A stretch of 58,937 bases of DNA from Albidovulum sp. (GCA_015491895.1 WFVA01000097.1:1-58937); one strand, 5' to 3'; numbered from the stretch's first letter, positions 44,482-53,953 are shown. Notes: generated by a model not told the origin, from the letters alone. A program made the numbers and translations.

Positions 44482-46719
44482 TCAGGTGAATCTGTTGTCA
44501 CGCGGGAAACCGCGCGGCGCCATACGGCCTGCCTGGGCGCGCTTGCCGAGCCACTCGGCGAGATCGGTTTCGGTGCGGGTGCGCCCGGCGGGATCCTTCC
44601 AGCTGAGCCCTTCGGCCAGCGTGAAGGTGCGGGCATCGGAAAGCCCGCCATCCTTGTATTTCTGAAGCCGCACCCCCTTGCCGCGCGCCATTTCGGGAAG
44701 CTCGGAAACCGGGAAGATCAGCACCTTGCGGTTTTCGCCCACGCAGGCCACGTGATCCCCTTCGACCGGGCGGCAAACAAGCGCCTTCGCATCGCCCTTC
44801 ACGTTCAGCACCTGCTTGCCGCTGCGCGTCTGGGCCACCACGTCATCTTCATTGACGATGAAGCCATCTCCCTTCGAGGAAGCCAGCAGCAGCTTGCGCC
44901 CCGGCCTGTGGATGAAGAGAGCCACGATCTCGGCATCATTGGGGAGATCCACCATCAGACGCACCGGCTCGCCCATGCCCCGCCCGCCGGGAAGATTGGC
45001 GGCCGAAAGCGTGTAGAAGCGGCCGTTGGAGCCGAGCAGCAGCAGGCGATCGGTGGTTTCGGCATGGAAGATGAAGCGCGGGCCATCGCCATCCTTGAAC
45101 TTGAGTTCGCGCTCCAGATCGATATGGCCCGACATCGCCCGGATCCAGCCCATCTTGGAGCAGACGACCGTGACAGGCTCGCGCTCGATCATGGCTTCGA
45201 GCGGCACGTCCTCCACCTCGCCGGCCTCGGCAAATTGCGTGCGCCGGGCGCCGCCTTCGGATTTGTAGCCGAATTTCTTTCGCGTTTCGCGAAGCTGATC
45301 GGCGATCGCCTGCCATTGCTTCTCCTCGCTTTCGAGAAGATCGATCAGCCCCTCGCGCTCCAGAAGCAGCTTCTCGTGCTCGCGCTTGAGCTCCATCTCC
45401 TCGAGCTTGCGCAGGCTGCGCAGGCGCATGTTGAGGATCGCTTCGGCCTGCACGTCGGAAAGTTCGAACTCGGCCATCATGACGGGCTTTGGCTCATCTT
45501 CCGTGCGGATGATCTCGATCACCCGATCGAGATTGAGGAAGGCCACGATATAGCCCTCGAGCACCTCGAGCCTGTGATCGATCTTCTCCAGCCGGTGCTG
45601 GCTGCGCCTTTGCAGCACCTCGCGGCGGTGATCGAGGAAGGCGCGCAGCACCTCCTTCAGGCTGCAGACCTTCGGGGTGAGCCCGTCGATCAGCACGTTC
45701 ATGTTGAGGCTGAAGCGGATCTCGAGATCGGATTGGCGAAACAGCATGCCCATCAGCACCTCCGCATCCACGTTCTTGCTGCGCGGCTCCAGAATGATGC
45801 GGATATCATCGGCGCTTTCGTCGCGCACATCGGCGAGGATCGGCAGCTTCTTCGTCTGGATCAGTTCGGCGAGCTTCTCGATCAGCTTCGATTTCTGCAC
45901 CTGATAGGGGATCTCGGTAACGACGATCTGCCACTGCCCGCGCCCCAGTTCCTCGATTTCCCACTTGCTGCGCAGGCGGAAGGCGCCACGCCCGGTGCGA
46001 TAGGCCTCGAGGATGTTCTCGCGCGGCTCGACGATGATCCCGCCGGTGGGGAAATCCGGGCCGGGGATGTATTCAAGCAGGGTTTCATCGCGCGCATTGG
46101 GCGCCTTGATCAGATGCAGGCAGGCATTGCAAAGCTCTTCGATATTGTGCGGCGGGATGTTGGTGGCCATGCCAACGGCGATGCCGGAAGCCCCGTTGGC
46201 CAGCAGATTGGGAAAAGAAGCCGGCAGCACCACGGGCTCGGTCAGCGTGCCATCGTAATTTTCGCGGAAATCGACGGCATTTTCATTGAGCCCTTCCAGC
46301 AGCGCCTCGGCAACTTCGGTGAGCCGGGCCTCGGTGTAGCGGCTGGCGGCGGGGTTGTCGCCGTCGATGTTGCCGAAATTGCCCTGACCGTCCACCAGCG
46401 GATAGCGCACGTTGAAATCCTGGGCGAGGCGGGCCATGGCATCGTAGATCGCGGCATCACCGTGAGGGTGGTAATTGCCCATCACATCGCCAGAGATCTT
46501 GGCCGATTTGCGAAAGCCCCCCGAGGAGGAAAGCCTGAGCTCGCGCATGGCGTAAAGGATGCGCCGGTGCACGGGCTTCAGCCCGTCGCGCGCATCCGGC
46601 AGGGCGCGGTTCATGATGGTGGAGAGCGCATAGGTGAGATAGCGCTCGCCAATGGCGCGGCGCAGGGGCTCGGCAAGCTCGTAACCCTTTTCGGGGGAGG
46701 TATCGGAAATGTCGTTCAT
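44482..46719 (-). CDS. parC: DNA topoisomerase IV subunit A
   Basis: ParC with ParE unlinks daughter chromosomes. It has 745 residues: a winged-helix/TOPRIM-binding breakage domain (1-490) with the catalytic tyrosine in [11 protein letters not shown], preceded by the quinolone region [15 protein letters not shown], and a C-terminal beta-propeller-like domain. The length and [11 protein letters not shown] fit ParC rather than GyrA. The residue equal to E. coli ParC Ser80 is alanine and Glu84 is aspartate. The ATG at 46719 is in a short GGAGC context; longer readings extend into a hairpin region and lack similarity. Confidence 0.95.
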   Translation of the reverse strand: MNDISDTSPEKGYELAEPLRRAIGERYLTYALSTIMNRALPDARDGLKPVHRRILYAMRELRLSSSGGFRKSAKISGDVMGNYHPHGDAAIYDAMARLAQDFNVRYPLVDGQGNFGNIDGDNPAASRYTEARLTEVAEALLEGLNENAVDFRENYDGTLTEPVVLPASFPNLLANGASGIAVGMATNIPPHNIEELCNACLHLIKAPNARDETLLEYIPGPDFPTGGIIVEPRENILEAYRTGRGAFRLRSKWEIEELGRGQWQIVVTEIPYQVQKSKLIEKLAELIQTKKLPILADVRDESADDIRIILEPRSKNVDAEVLMGMLFRQSDLEIRFSLNMNVLIDGLTPKVCSLKEVLRAFLDHRREVLQRRSQHRLEKIDHRLEVLEGYIVAFLNLDRVIEIIRTEDEPKPVMMAEFELSDVQAEAILNMRLRSLRKLEEMELKREHEKLLLEREGLIDLLESEEKQWQAIADQLRETRKKFGYKSEGGARRTQFAEAGEVEDVPLEAMIEREPVTVVCSKMGWIRAMSGHIDLERELKFKDGDGPRFIFHAETTDRLLLLGSNGRFYTLSAANLPGGRGMGEPVRLMVDLPNDAEIVALFIHRPGRKLLLASSKGDGFIVNEDDVVAQTRSGKQVLNVKGDAKALVCRPVEGDHVACVGENRKVLIFPVSELPEMARGKGVRLQKYKDGGLSDARTFTLAEGLSWKDPAGRTRTETDLAEWLGKRAQAGRMAPRGFPRDNRFT

Positions 46720-46762
46720 GCTCCGGTGATACCCAAGCTGGCCCATATGAACAAGCTGACAC

Positions 46763-46788
46763 GGGGGAAATGCCTCTCCGTTTCCCCC
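46763..46788. repeat. Inverted repeat between parC and the SH3 protein gene
   Basis: GGGGGAAA and TTTCCCCC form a perfect 8-bp stem around a 10-base loop, in the 145-base divergent gap. It lies 44 bases upstream of parC, where it could fold in the parC leader RNA or bind a regulator. Confidence 0.5.
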
Positions 46789-46864
46789 TGAAAACCGATT
46801 GATGACGGAATAAAACACGAAAGGCTGCCGGTTCCGGCGCCATGTTGTCGGTGCAGGTCTTTGA

Positions 46865-47452
46865 ATGGTAGGCATGATACGTGGTTTGATCGGCAAGGTA
46901 TTCGTGCTTGCACTCGGGATCGTTGCGGTGCTTTCCATGGCGCCTGAACCCGAACGCTCCAATGCGGGATCCAATGCAGATGATGCGCAACGCAAGGCGG
47001 CCCTGAGGCGCATGCTCACCGATCCCCGGGACGATGCGGGCACGGACAGCGCCCCCTCGGTGCATCAGCAGGCCGGGGGCGAGGCGATCCGGGGCGGGCG
47101 TTTGCTCCCGGCCGCGGAAAGGGTGACCTTGACCACACGGCAGCCGGAGGCCCCCGCATTGGGTGGGCGTGATGCGCCGCCCGAATATCTGGCCCGCCTT
47201 CGGGCTCAGCGGGCCGAGAGCGGTGAGGAGAGTGCAGGTGAGCAAACCGGGCTGGTTTTCACCGTGACGGCAAGCGCCGTCAATCTCAGGGCCGGCCCGA
47301 CAACGCGGAGCCGGATTATCGGCCGCCTCACGCGCGGGCAGAATGCCGAACTGATCCGCGACACGGGCAATGGCTGGGCAGAGATCCGGGCTCTTGATAC
47401 CGGGGAGCGCGGTTTCATGGCGCTTCGCTTCCTCGCGCCGGCGGGTGATTAG
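46865..47452 (+). CDS. Membrane-anchored SH3-domain protein
   Basis: This is a 195-residue protein. A hydrophobic N-terminus ([18 protein letters not shown]) is probably an uncleaved anchor or signal, a Gly/Ala-rich linker follows, and a bacterial SH3b domain lies at about residues 130-193 ([20 protein letters not shown], then [21 protein letters not shown]). SH3b domains bind peptidoglycan or stabilise enzymes. Two start candidates (46865, 46874) have only weak ribosome sites. It is divergent from parC. Confidence 0.75.
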   Translation: MVGMIRGLIGKVFVLALGIVAVLSMAPEPERSNAGSNADDAQRKAALRRMLTDPRDDAGTDSAPSVHQQAGGEAIRGGRLLPAAERVTLTTRQPEAPALGGRDAPPEYLARLRAQRAESGEESAGEQTGLVFTVTASAVNLRAGPTTRSRIIGRLTRGQNAELIRDTGNGWAEIRALDTGERGFMALRFLAPAGD

Positions 47453-47463
47453 CAAAGCTTAAT

Positions 47464-47492
47464 TTGTTCTCCGTTTCGTTATGCGCTAGACA
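47464..47492 (+). promoter_or_regulatory. Candidate sigma-70 promoter for the SDR gene
   Basis: TTGTTC (47464-47469) and TAGACA (47487-47492) are separated by exactly 17 bases, just after the SH3 gene stop and 31 bases before the SDR start. Confidence 0.4.
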
Positions 47493-47522
47493 GCCGCGAA
47501 TGAAAGCAGGGGCGAGGCAGAC

Positions 47523-48353
47523 ATGGCGGAAAGATCGATCCTCATCACCGGGTGTTCATCGGGCATCGGATATGACGCAGCCCTGGGGCTGCGCGAACGC
47601 GGCTGGCGGGTGTTTGCCTCGTGCCGGAAGGAGGCGGATTGCGCGCGGTTGCGCGGCGAGGGCTTTGAAAGTCCGCGCCTCGATTACGCCGACGAGGAAA
47701 GCATCGAGGCGGCCCTCGGCGAGGTGCTGGAGGCCACGGGTGGAAAGCTCGATGCCCTGTTCAACAACGGCGCCTATGCCCTTCCCGGGGCGGTGGAGGA
47801 TCTGCCGCGTGCGGCATTGCGCGAAATCTTCGAAACCAATCTCTTCGGCTATCATGATCTTGCCAGGCGGGTGATTCCGGCCATGCGCCGTCAGGGGCAT
47901 GGCCGCATCCTGAATTGCTCTTCCGTGCTCGGCTTCGCGGCGCTGAAATGGCGTGGGGCCTACAATTCCACCAAATTCGCGCTCGAAGGGCTCACGGATA
48001 CCCTGCGCCTTGAAATGCGCGATACGCCGATAAGGGTGATCCTGATCAATCCGGGGCCGATCACCACGAAGATCCGCGAAAATTCGATCCCCCATTTCGA
48101 GAAATGGATCGATTGGGAGCATTCCTCCCGCGCGGATGAATACCGTGGCGGGCTGATGAAGCGCCTCTATGAAAAGCGCGGGCCCGACAGGTTCGAGCTG
48201 CCGCCCTCGGCTGTCACCAGGAAGGTGATCGCCGCTCTCGAGAGCCCGAACCCGAAGGCCCGCTATCTGGTGACGACCCCGACCTACGCGATGTGGTATC
48301 TGCGCCGCATCCTGCCCACACGGATGCTCGACCGGATACTGGCCAAAGGTTGA
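47523..48353 (+). CDS. Short-chain dehydrogenase/reductase
   Basis: This 276-residue NAD(P)-dependent oxidoreductase has the cofactor motif TGCSSGIG near the N-terminus, NNGAYALPG after strand 4, and the catalytic Ser/Tyr/Lys in NCSSVLGFA and YNSTK. The C-terminal helices resemble the retinol/17-beta-type classical SDRs. The substrate is unknown. An arginine/cysteine after the second strand (FASCRKEADC) hints at NADP(H). GGGGCGAGGCAGAC precedes the ATG. Its end is 72 bases before the next gene. Confidence 0.9.
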   Translation: MAERSILITGCSSGIGYDAALGLRERGWRVFASCRKEADCARLRGEGFESPRLDYADEESIEAALGEVLEATGGKLDALFNNGAYALPGAVEDLPRAALREIFETNLFGYHDLARRVIPAMRRQGHGRILNCSSVLGFAALKWRGAYNSTKFALEGLTDTLRLEMRDTPIRVILINPGPITTKIRENSIPHFEKWIDWEHSSRADEYRGGLMKRLYEKRGPDRFELPPSAVTRKVIAALESPNPKARYLVTTPTYAMWYLRRILPTRMLDRILAKG

Positions 48354-48425
48354 AGCGCGGCGATTTGACCTTTCGGTTCCCGGCCCATTCGGGTTACTAC
48401 CGCAGCCAGAAACGAAAGGATTCCG

Positions 48426-48626
48426 ATGCTGAGCGATCCGTTTTTCCTGCTTGTCGTGATCGGCGCTGCCGTGACCGCGCTGGTGCTGCTGCTCGGCGTT
48501 GCCGGATTTGGCAGAGGCGGCGGCTCCAACGCGAAGCGTTCCAATCGCCTGATGCGCTATCGCGTGATTGCGCAGGGGGTGACGGTGGCGTTTATCCTGC
48601 TCTATGTTTACATGCGGCGCATGTAA
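48426..48626 (+). CDS. Small twin-transmembrane (HIG1-like) protein
   Basis: This is a 66-residue inner-membrane protein with two helices (FFLLVVIGAAVTALVLLLGV and QGVTVAFILLYVYMRRM). A basic loop between them contains SNRLMRYRVIAQG, the hallmark of HIG1-domain proteins that associate with cytochrome oxidase in mitochondria and some bacteria. The bacterial role is not settled. GAAAGGAT precedes the ATG, and the cobalamin adenosyltransferase gene follows after 12 bases, so the two are cotranscribed. Confidence 0.78.
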   Translation: MLSDPFFLLVVIGAAVTALVLLLGVAGFGRGGGSNAKRSNRLMRYRVIAQGVTVAFILLYVYMRRM

Positions 48627-48638
48627 CGGAGGCATCCG

Positions 48639-49214
48639 ATGGTCGTGCTCAACAGGATCTACACGAAAACGGGTGACAAGGGCGAGACCGCCCTTGGCGA
48701 TGGCACCCGCGTGGCGAAGGATTCCCTGCGCGTCGAGGCTTACGGCACGGTGGACGAAACCAATGCCACGGTGGGGCTCGCCCGCCTTCATGCCCCGGAA
48801 GGGGAAATGGCCGAGCGCCTTGCCGCCATCCAGAATGATCTTTTCGATCTCGGCGCGGATCTCTGCCGGCCGATCTGCGAGAATGAAGCGGAGGCCGGAC
48901 ATCCGCCGCTTCGCATAAGCTCTGCCCAGGTGGAGCGGCTGGAAGGCGAGATCGACGGGATGAATGGCTCTCTCGAGCCCCTGCGCAGCTTCATCCTGCC
49001 GGGCGGCACGCCGTTTGCCGCCCATCTGCACCTGTGCCGCACCGTCTGCCGCCGCGCCGAGCGCCTTGTGGTTGCGCTCGCTGCGGCGGAAAGCGTTACC
49101 CCCGAGGCGGTCAAATACCTCAATCGCCTCTCGGACTGGTTTTTCGTCGCCGCCCGGATCGCCAATGAAAACGGCGCGCGCGATGTGCTCTGGGTGCCGG
49201 GCGCCGGGCGCTGA
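48639..49214 (+). CDS. PduO-type cob(I)alamin adenosyltransferase
   Basis: This is a 191-residue enzyme that transfers the adenosyl group of ATP to cob(I)alamin to make coenzyme B12. The N-terminal ATP motif TKTGDKGETALGDG, then RVEAYGTVDETNA, the central FILPGG and the CRTVCRRAERLV helix are all present, so both ATP and cobalamin sites look intact. The length is normal. GGAGGCATCCG precedes the ATG. It is followed by etfBA, a common neighbourhood in Rhodobacterales. No cobalamin riboswitch is visible. Confidence 0.93.
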   Translation: MVVLNRIYTKTGDKGETALGDGTRVAKDSLRVEAYGTVDETNATVGLARLHAPEGEMAERLAAIQNDLFDLGADLCRPICENEAEAGHPPLRISSAQVERLEGEIDGMNGSLEPLRSFILPGGTPFAAHLHLCRTVCRRAERLVVALAAAESVTPEAVKYLNRLSDWFFVAARIANENGARDVLWVPGAGR

Positions 49215-49319
49215 GGTCGGTTTTTGCCGCAACGCGGCGTCAGAATGCGACATTCCGCCGTTTTCCCTCTGTTTTCCGCCTCCGCAAGCCGCTAACTAGC
49301 ATTCGGGAGATTTTGAACG

Positions 49320-49337
49320 GCCCCCGCCGACGGGGGC
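49320..49337 (+). repeat. Hairpin in the etfB leader
   Basis: GCCCCCG-CCGA-CGGGGGC is a perfect 7-bp stem with a four-base loop, 21 bases before the etfB start and before the GAGGAG ribosome site. It is followed by ATTACC, not a T-run, so it is more likely a stability or pausing element than a terminator. Confidence 0.45.
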
Positions 49338-49358
49338 ATTACCTGAGGAGACACGCCA

Positions 49359-50117
49359 ATGAAGGTTCTTGTGCCTGTGAAGCGCGTGATCGATTACAAC
49401 GTGAAGGTCCGCGTCAAGGCGGATGGCACGGGGGTTGATCTCGCCAATGTCAAGATGTCGATGAACCCGTTTGACGAGATTGCCGTGGAAGAGGCGATCC
49501 GGCTGAAGGAAGCGGGCAAGGCGGATGAGGTTGTCGCGGTTTCGATCGGGGTGAAGCAGGCGCAGGAAACGCTGCGCACCGCTCTGGCAATGGGCGCCGA
49601 TCGCGCGATTCTCGTGGTGGCGGCCGATGACGTGCATCAGGATATCGAGCCGCTCGCGGTGGCCAAGATCCTGAAGGGCGTGATCGATGAGGAGAAGCCC
49701 GGCCTCGTGATCATGGGCAAGCAGGCGATCGATAACGACATGAACGCAACCGGCCAGATGCTGGCCGCGCTTCTTGGCTGGCCGCAGGCCACCTTCGCTT
49801 CCGAGCTTGATATCGAGGGCGATCATGCCGTCGTGACCCGCGAGGTGGATGGCGGGCTTCAGACCATCAGGGTGAAGCTGCCGGCGATCGTTACCGCCGA
49901 TCTGCGCCTCAACGAGCCGCGCTACGCGAGCCTGCCCAACATCATGAAGGCCAAGAAGAAACCGCTCGAAGAAAAGACGGCGGCCGATTTCGGCGTGGAT
50001 ACGGCCCCGCGCCTTGAAGTGGTGAAAACCACCGAGCCCGAGCAGCGCAAGGCCGGGGTGAAGGTGGCGAATGTGGATGAGCTGGTGGAGAAACTCAAGG
50101 AAGCGGGGGCGATCTGA
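49359..50117 (+). CDS. etfB: Electron transfer flavoprotein beta subunit
   Basis: This AMP-binding subunit of ETF carries electrons from acyl-CoA dehydrogenases to ETF:ubiquinone oxidoreductase. It has 252 residues. [20 protein letters not shown] is the typical N-terminus, the middle has [20 protein letters not shown], and [21 protein letters not shown] the AMP-site region (outlines). TGAGGAGACACGCCA precedes the ATG. etfA overlaps its stop by one base. Confidence 0.97.
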   Translation: MKVLVPVKRVIDYNVKVRVKADGTGVDLANVKMSMNPFDEIAVEEAIRLKEAGKADEVVAVSIGVKQAQETLRTALAMGADRAILVVAADDVHQDIEPLAVAKILKGVIDEEKPGLVIMGKQAIDNDMNATGQMLAALLGWPQATFASELDIEGDHAVVTREVDGGLQTIRVKLPAIVTADLRLNEPRYASLPNIMKAKKKPLEEKTAADFGVDTAPRLEVVKTTEPEQRKAGVKVANVDELVEKLKEAGAI

Positions 50118-51043
50118 TGTCGGTATTGCTGATTGCGGAAGTGAATGGCGGCGAGCTTGCAAAGGATGCGACCGCGAAGGCGCTGACGGCGGCGAAGGAG
50201 CTTGGCGATGTCAGCGTGCTGGTGGCGGGCGAAAATTGCGCCGGCGCGGCCGAGGAAGCGGCGAAGCTCGATGGTGTTTCGAAGGTGCTTTGTGCCGATG
50301 ATCCGGCCTATGGCCACGGCCTCGCCGAGCCGCTGGCCGATCTGATCGTGAAGCTCGCGCCCGATTACAGCCATATCGTGGCACCGGCCACATCGGCGAT
50401 GAAGAACGTGTTGCCGCGCGTGGCCGCGCTGCTCGATGTCATGGTGCTTTCGGATGTTTCCGGCATTGTTGACGGCGATACATTCGAGCGCCCGATCTAT
50501 GCCGGCAACGCCGTCCAGACGGTGAAATCTTCCGATCCGATCAAGGTGATCACGATCAGGACATCCACCTTCGATGCCGCAGGCGAAGGCGGCGCGGCGC
50601 CGGTCGAGAAGATCGAGGGGGCCGGCGATCCGGGGCTTTCCGAATGGGTGGAAGACAAGGTCGAGGCCTCCGACCGTCCGGAGCTCACCTCGGCGAAGAT
50701 CGTTGTTTCAGGTGGCCGGGGCGTTGGTTCGGAAGAGAATTTCGCCATGATCGAAAAGCTGGCCGAAAAGCTCGGCGCGGCCGTTGGCGCATCGCGCGCG
50801 GCCGTGGATTCGGGCTTTGCGCCCAATGACTGGCAGGTGGGCCAGACGGGGAAGGTCGTGGCGCCCGAGCTTTACATCGCCATCGGCATTTCCGGCGCGA
50901 TCCAGCACCTTGCCGGCATGAAGGACAGCAAGATCATCGTGGCCATCAACAAGGATGAGGAGGCCCCGATCTTTCAGGTGGCCGATTACGGGCTGGTGGC
51001 CGATCTCTTCGATGCGGTGCCGGAGCTTACGGAGAAGGTCTGA
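50117..51043 (+). CDS. etfA: Electron transfer flavoprotein alpha subunit
   Basis: This subunit binds the FAD of ETF and partners etfB. It has 308 residues. The N-terminal domain is followed by a C-terminal FAD fold with [40 protein letters not shown] (outlines) and [20 protein letters not shown]. It starts at a TGATG overlap with etfB and ends 37 bases before a terminator. Aspartate is coded almost only by GAT in its first 150 codons. Confidence 0.97.
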   Translation: MSVLLIAEVNGGELAKDATAKALTAAKELGDVSVLVAGENCAGAAEEAAKLDGVSKVLCADDPAYGHGLAEPLADLIVKLAPDYSHIVAPATSAMKNVLPRVAALLDVMVLSDVSGIVDGDTFERPIYAGNAVQTVKSSDPIKVITIRTSTFDAAGEGGAAPVEKIEGAGDPGLSEWVEDKVEASDRPELTSAKIVVSGGRGVGSEENFAMIEKLAEKLGAAVGASRAAVDSGFAPNDWQVGQTGKVVAPELYIAIGISGAIQHLAGMKDSKIIVAINKDEEAPIFQVADYGLVADLFDAVPELTEKV

Positions 51044-51079
51044 TCTCTGATTGCGAAGCCTGCCAGCAGGCTGCAAGCG

Positions 51080-51110
51080 AAGGCCCGCCGGAAAGAGGCG
51101 GGCCTTTCTC
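51080..51110 (+). terminator. Rho-independent terminator of etfBA
   Basis: AAGGCCCGCC / GGCGGGCCTT is a perfect 10-bp stem with a seven-base GGAAAGA loop, followed by TCTC. The T-run is weak, but the stem lies just after etfA and before a convergent gene. Confidence 0.75.
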
Positions 51111-51124
51111 ATCTTGCACCCGGT

Positions 51125-51952
51125 TCAGGACAGATCCCTCAGCACTTCGGCAAGCGCCTCGGCCGCCTCGAAATGTGCCTTCGCGCCCAGGGTTTCGCGC
51201 GCGGCGAGCTCCTCGAGCGGCGAGAAAACGAGGCCCGCCGCTTCCAGATCGCCTGCCGGGGGATCGGTGATGACCTCGACAACGGCGGTGGCATGGGGGC
51301 GCACCTCTTCGATCATGTCCCGGTCGATGAACAGGGGATCCCTGCCAAGCCCCTCCAGATCGTCCGCCTCATCGGGGGCATGGGCTGCGAGCCAGAGCAG
51401 GATCGTCTTGCCCTCCATGCGGCCGAGCAGCCGCCGCATCCGGCCAACCCAGGCCTCCTTCAGCTCGTCACGGATAAGCGCGAAGCGCTCCGGCGATATC
51501 GCCTGCAGTTCGCTCAGAAGATGCCTGGTAAAGGCGAAATCCGTGAAATCCACCTCGCGGAAGATCGTTTTCATGAGCCTGGAGGCGCAGACAAAACGAT
51601 CGTTTCGGCGCGGATGCACGGAATAGAAGCGGTTTGACATGTTCTGCGCGCCCATCACCTGCACCACAGTGATCCGCGCGCCCTTGCAGGCTTCCAGGAC
51701 CTCCGTTTCATTGGCAAACACATCCACGCCGGCATTGGGGTAGCCGAAGTTGACGCATGTGATGCCCGTCATCTCCTCCACCAGCGCCGGGAACGGCTTT
51801 TCGATGAATTTGCCGTAGGTTTCCGTCCCGCCGATGAAGGCGGTGTAATCGCCATCAAGCTTGCGGCGCGGGCCGCGAAACAGCAGTTTCGATTTGCCGT
51901 ACCTGCACGGAAAGTAATCAAGGGCCCCCTCGCCCAGGTTCTCATAGGCCAT
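51125..51952 (-). CDS. DUF6473-like protein, possibly SGNH-related
   Basis: This is a 275-residue soluble protein. It starts MAYENLGEGALDYFPCRYG and then reads AFIGGTETYGKFIEKPF, NFGYPNAGVDVFANE and VVQVMGAQNMSNRFY. The spacing of a Gly-rich block, an NxGxxNxG-like block and later histidines resembles SGNH-type hydrolases or sugar-modifying enzymes, but the catalytic serine is not evident. I recall the family as DUF6473, seen mainly in Rhodobacterales. The ATG at 51952 has AGAGG eight bases ahead; a GTG nine bases earlier is less likely. It is divergent from hbd. Confidence 0.72.
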   Translation of the reverse strand: MAYENLGEGALDYFPCRYGKSKLLFRGPRRKLDGDYTAFIGGTETYGKFIEKPFPALVEEMTGITCVNFGYPNAGVDVFANETEVLEACKGARITVVQVMGAQNMSNRFYSVHPRRNDRFVCASRLMKTIFREVDFTDFAFTRHLLSELQAISPERFALIRDELKEAWVGRMRRLLGRMEGKTILLWLAAHAPDEADDLEGLGRDPLFIDRDMIEEVRPHATAVVEVITDPPAGDLEAAGLVFSPLEELAARETLGAKAHFEAAEALAEVLRDLS

Positions 51953-52023
51953 ATCACCCACCTCTCTTTTGATTCACCCAAGTGCAGATTCGGCCAATCC
52001 TCTTTCCAAATCGCTAATGATGG

Positions 52024-52038
52024 AATTTGCTGCAAATT
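52024..52038. promoter_or_regulatory. Perfect 15-bp palindrome upstream of hbd
   Basis: AATTTGC-T-GCAAATT is a perfect 7-1-7 palindrome in the gap between the divergent DUF6473 and hbd genes. TTTGC/GCAAA halves recall sites of acyl-CoA and polyhydroxybutyrate regulators in this group, but no particular regulator can be named. It is 74 bases before the hbd start. Confidence 0.5.
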
Positions 52039-52111
52039 TTCGTGGGCTGACCCCCTTGGCCTTGCCGGAGCAGCGCCGTAGTGTGGCGCCATGACGAGAG
52101 AGGGCATGGCG

Positions 52112-52987
52112 ATGGATATTCGGAAGGTCGGGATTGTCGGGGCCGGGCAGATGGGCAACGGGATCGCCCATGTGTTTGCATTGGCGGGCTATGACGTGGT
52201 GTTGAACGACATCTCGCAGGAAAGCCTCGATAAGGCCATGGCCCTGATCGCCCGCAACATGGAGCGCCAGGTCAGCCGCGAGAAGATCACCGCCGGGGAA
52301 CGGGATGCAGCGCTTGCCCGGATCCGGCCCTCTCTCGATATTGCCGAGGCCGCAAAAACGGATCTCGTGATCGAGGCGGCGACGGAAAACGAGGCCGTGA
52401 AGAACAAGATCTTCGAACAGCTCCAGCCCCACCTTCTGGAGCACACGATCCTCACATCCAATACCTCTTCGATCTCGATCACCCGCCTTGCCTCACGCAC
52501 CGACAGGCCGGAAAGATTCATGGGATTTCATTTCATGAATCCGGTGCCGGTGATGCAGCTCGTGGAACTGATCCGGGGGATCGCCACCAGCGAGGAAACC
52601 TACGAAACCTGCAAACAGGTGGTGAAGCGCCTCGGCAAGACGGCCGCCATGGCGGAGGATTTCCCGGGCTTTATCGTCAACCGGATCCTGATGCCTATGA
52701 TCAACGAGGCGGTTTATGCGCTCTATGAGGGCGTCGGCTCGGTCCGGTCGATCGATACGTCCCTGAAGCTCGGGGCCAACCATCCGATGGGGCCGCTCGA
52801 GCTTGCCGATTTCATCGGGCTCGATACATGCCTCGCGATCATGAACGTGCTGCATGATGGGCTCGCCGATACCAAGTATCGCCCCTGCCCGTTGCTCACG
52901 AAATACGTGGAAGCGGGCTGGCTGGGCCGCAAGACGAAGCGCGGCTTCTATGATTACCGGGGGGAAGAGCCTGTCCCGACGCGCTGA
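52112..52987 (+). CDS. hbd: 3-hydroxybutyryl-CoA dehydrogenase
   Basis: This NAD(P)-dependent enzyme interconverts 3-hydroxybutyryl-CoA and acetoacetyl-CoA. It has 291 residues. The Rossmann motif is GIVGAGQMGNGIAHVFALAG, the catalytic histidine is in GFHFMNPVPVMQLVE, and the C-terminal domain with PGFIVNRILMPMINEAVYAL and NHPMGPLELADFIGLD is intact. ATG 52112 has GAGGG seven bases upstream and gives the family start; an in-frame ATG at 52106 is an alternative. With etfBA and the thiolases it fits butyrate/crotonyl-CoA or beta-oxidation metabolism. Confidence 0.94.
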   Translation: MDIRKVGIVGAGQMGNGIAHVFALAGYDVVLNDISQESLDKAMALIARNMERQVSREKITAGERDAALARIRPSLDIAEAAKTDLVIEAATENEAVKNKIFEQLQPHLLEHTILTSNTSSISITRLASRTDRPERFMGFHFMNPVPVMQLVELIRGIATSEETYETCKQVVKRLGKTAAMAEDFPGFIVNRILMPMINEAVYALYEGVGSVRSIDTSLKLGANHPMGPLELADFIGLDTCLAIMNVLHDGLADTKYRPCPLLTKYVEAGWLGRKTKRGFYDYRGEEPVPTR

Positions 52988-53043
52988 CTGCCGGCCCGCG
53001 GGCTCATACGCGCTTCCAGGCGTTGGCTTTGATGGAGGATGAT

Positions 53044-53913
53044 TCAGCGCGGATCAAGCGCGAGGGTCGTTTCCCGCAGCCAGGCCATCAGGCCGCGCGG
53101 ATTGTCTGTCCATTTTCGGATCTCTTCGGGCGGGATTGGCGGGCCGATCACCGGCGCCTGCGGCTTGTTCAGCGCCTTTGCCGCCTCATGCAGAAGAAGC
53201 CCTTGGCGCAGCGTGGCGGCGATCAGATTGGCGATCAGATAAAGGCGGGTGTTCTGCCCCGGAAAGAATATCGGCAGGACGGTGGCCCCCGATTTCAGGA
53301 GCATCTTGGCGGTGAAGGGGTTCCATTCCGCCTCGATTGCAGGGCCGAAGAACGTCCTGGAATGCGCCACCTGGCCCGATGGAAAGAGAATGATGGCACC
53401 ACCATCCTTCAGATGCGCCATCGCCTTCTTGCGCATTTCAAGATTCTGGCGCACCGAATTTTCCTCATGCGGAAAGGCCACGGGCAGCATGAACTCCTCG
53501 ATCTCGCGGATGCCCGTGAGCAGATTGCGGGTGAGGATCTTGTAATCGGTGCGCACAGTGCCGATCAGCTTGGCCATCACCATGCCATCCACCATCCCGT
53601 GCGGGTGATTGGCCACCACCACAAGAGGCCCTTCCTTCGGGATGAGGGCGATCTGTTCGGCAGGAGTCGTTACATCGATTCCCATGATGTCGAGCGCCTG
53701 ATCGAAGAACGCCTGCCCCACAGGCACCCCGCGCGCCTCGAACTTGCGGATCAGCCGCAGGAGGGTCATCTTCCCCGTCATCCACTCGATGGCGCGGATC
53801 GTGTTGCTTTTCAGGGGGTTGGTGAATGTATTGGCATAGGAGAGCTTGCGGGTTTCGTATGGCGCATCAAGAGGTGCCTCCGTCGGGCTGCCATGATGCT
53901 GATCCTTCGTCAC
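53044..53913 (-). CDS. Lysophospholipid acyltransferase-family protein
   Basis: This is a 289-residue acyltransferase of the hemolysin-like / LPLAT type. The acyltransferase motif is VVVANHPHGMVDGMVMAKL (NHP...D form), the second block is IILFPSGQVAHS, and a Pro-rich region PIFFPGQNTRLY follows. It likely acylates a glycerol- or ornithine-containing lipid. GGGAAG sits six bases before the GTG at 53913; a TTG in the HPr gene (53994) is a less likely start. It lies 40 bases after ptsH and is probably the last gene of the chvI-chvG-hprK-rapZ-EIIA-HPr transcript. Confidence 0.83.
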   Translation of the reverse strand: MTKDQHHGSPTEAPLDAPYETRKLSYANTFTNPLKSNTIRAIEWMTGKMTLLRLIRKFEARGVPVGQAFFDQALDIMGIDVTTPAEQIALIPKEGPLVVVANHPHGMVDGMVMAKLIGTVRTDYKILTRNLLTGIREIEEFMLPVAFPHEENSVRQNLEMRKKAMAHLKDGGAIILFPSGQVAHSRTFFGPAIEAEWNPFTAKMLLKSGATVLPIFFPGQNTRLYLIANLIAATLRQGLLLHEAAKALNKPQAPVIGPPIPPEEIRKWTDNPRGLMAWLRETTLALDPR

Positions 53914-53953
53914 GATGCGCTTCCCGATTGTCTTGTCTGGCCAAGGTTCTGAT

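Noticed and set aside
44752-46791. A 679-codon open frame opposite parC
   Set aside because: It is an antisense shadow of parC with no ribosome site and non-protein-like composition.
48480-48640. A cobalamin riboswitch before the adenosyltransferase gene
   Set aside because: The preceding space is filled by a coding gene and a 12-base gap; no B12-box-like sequence is seen.
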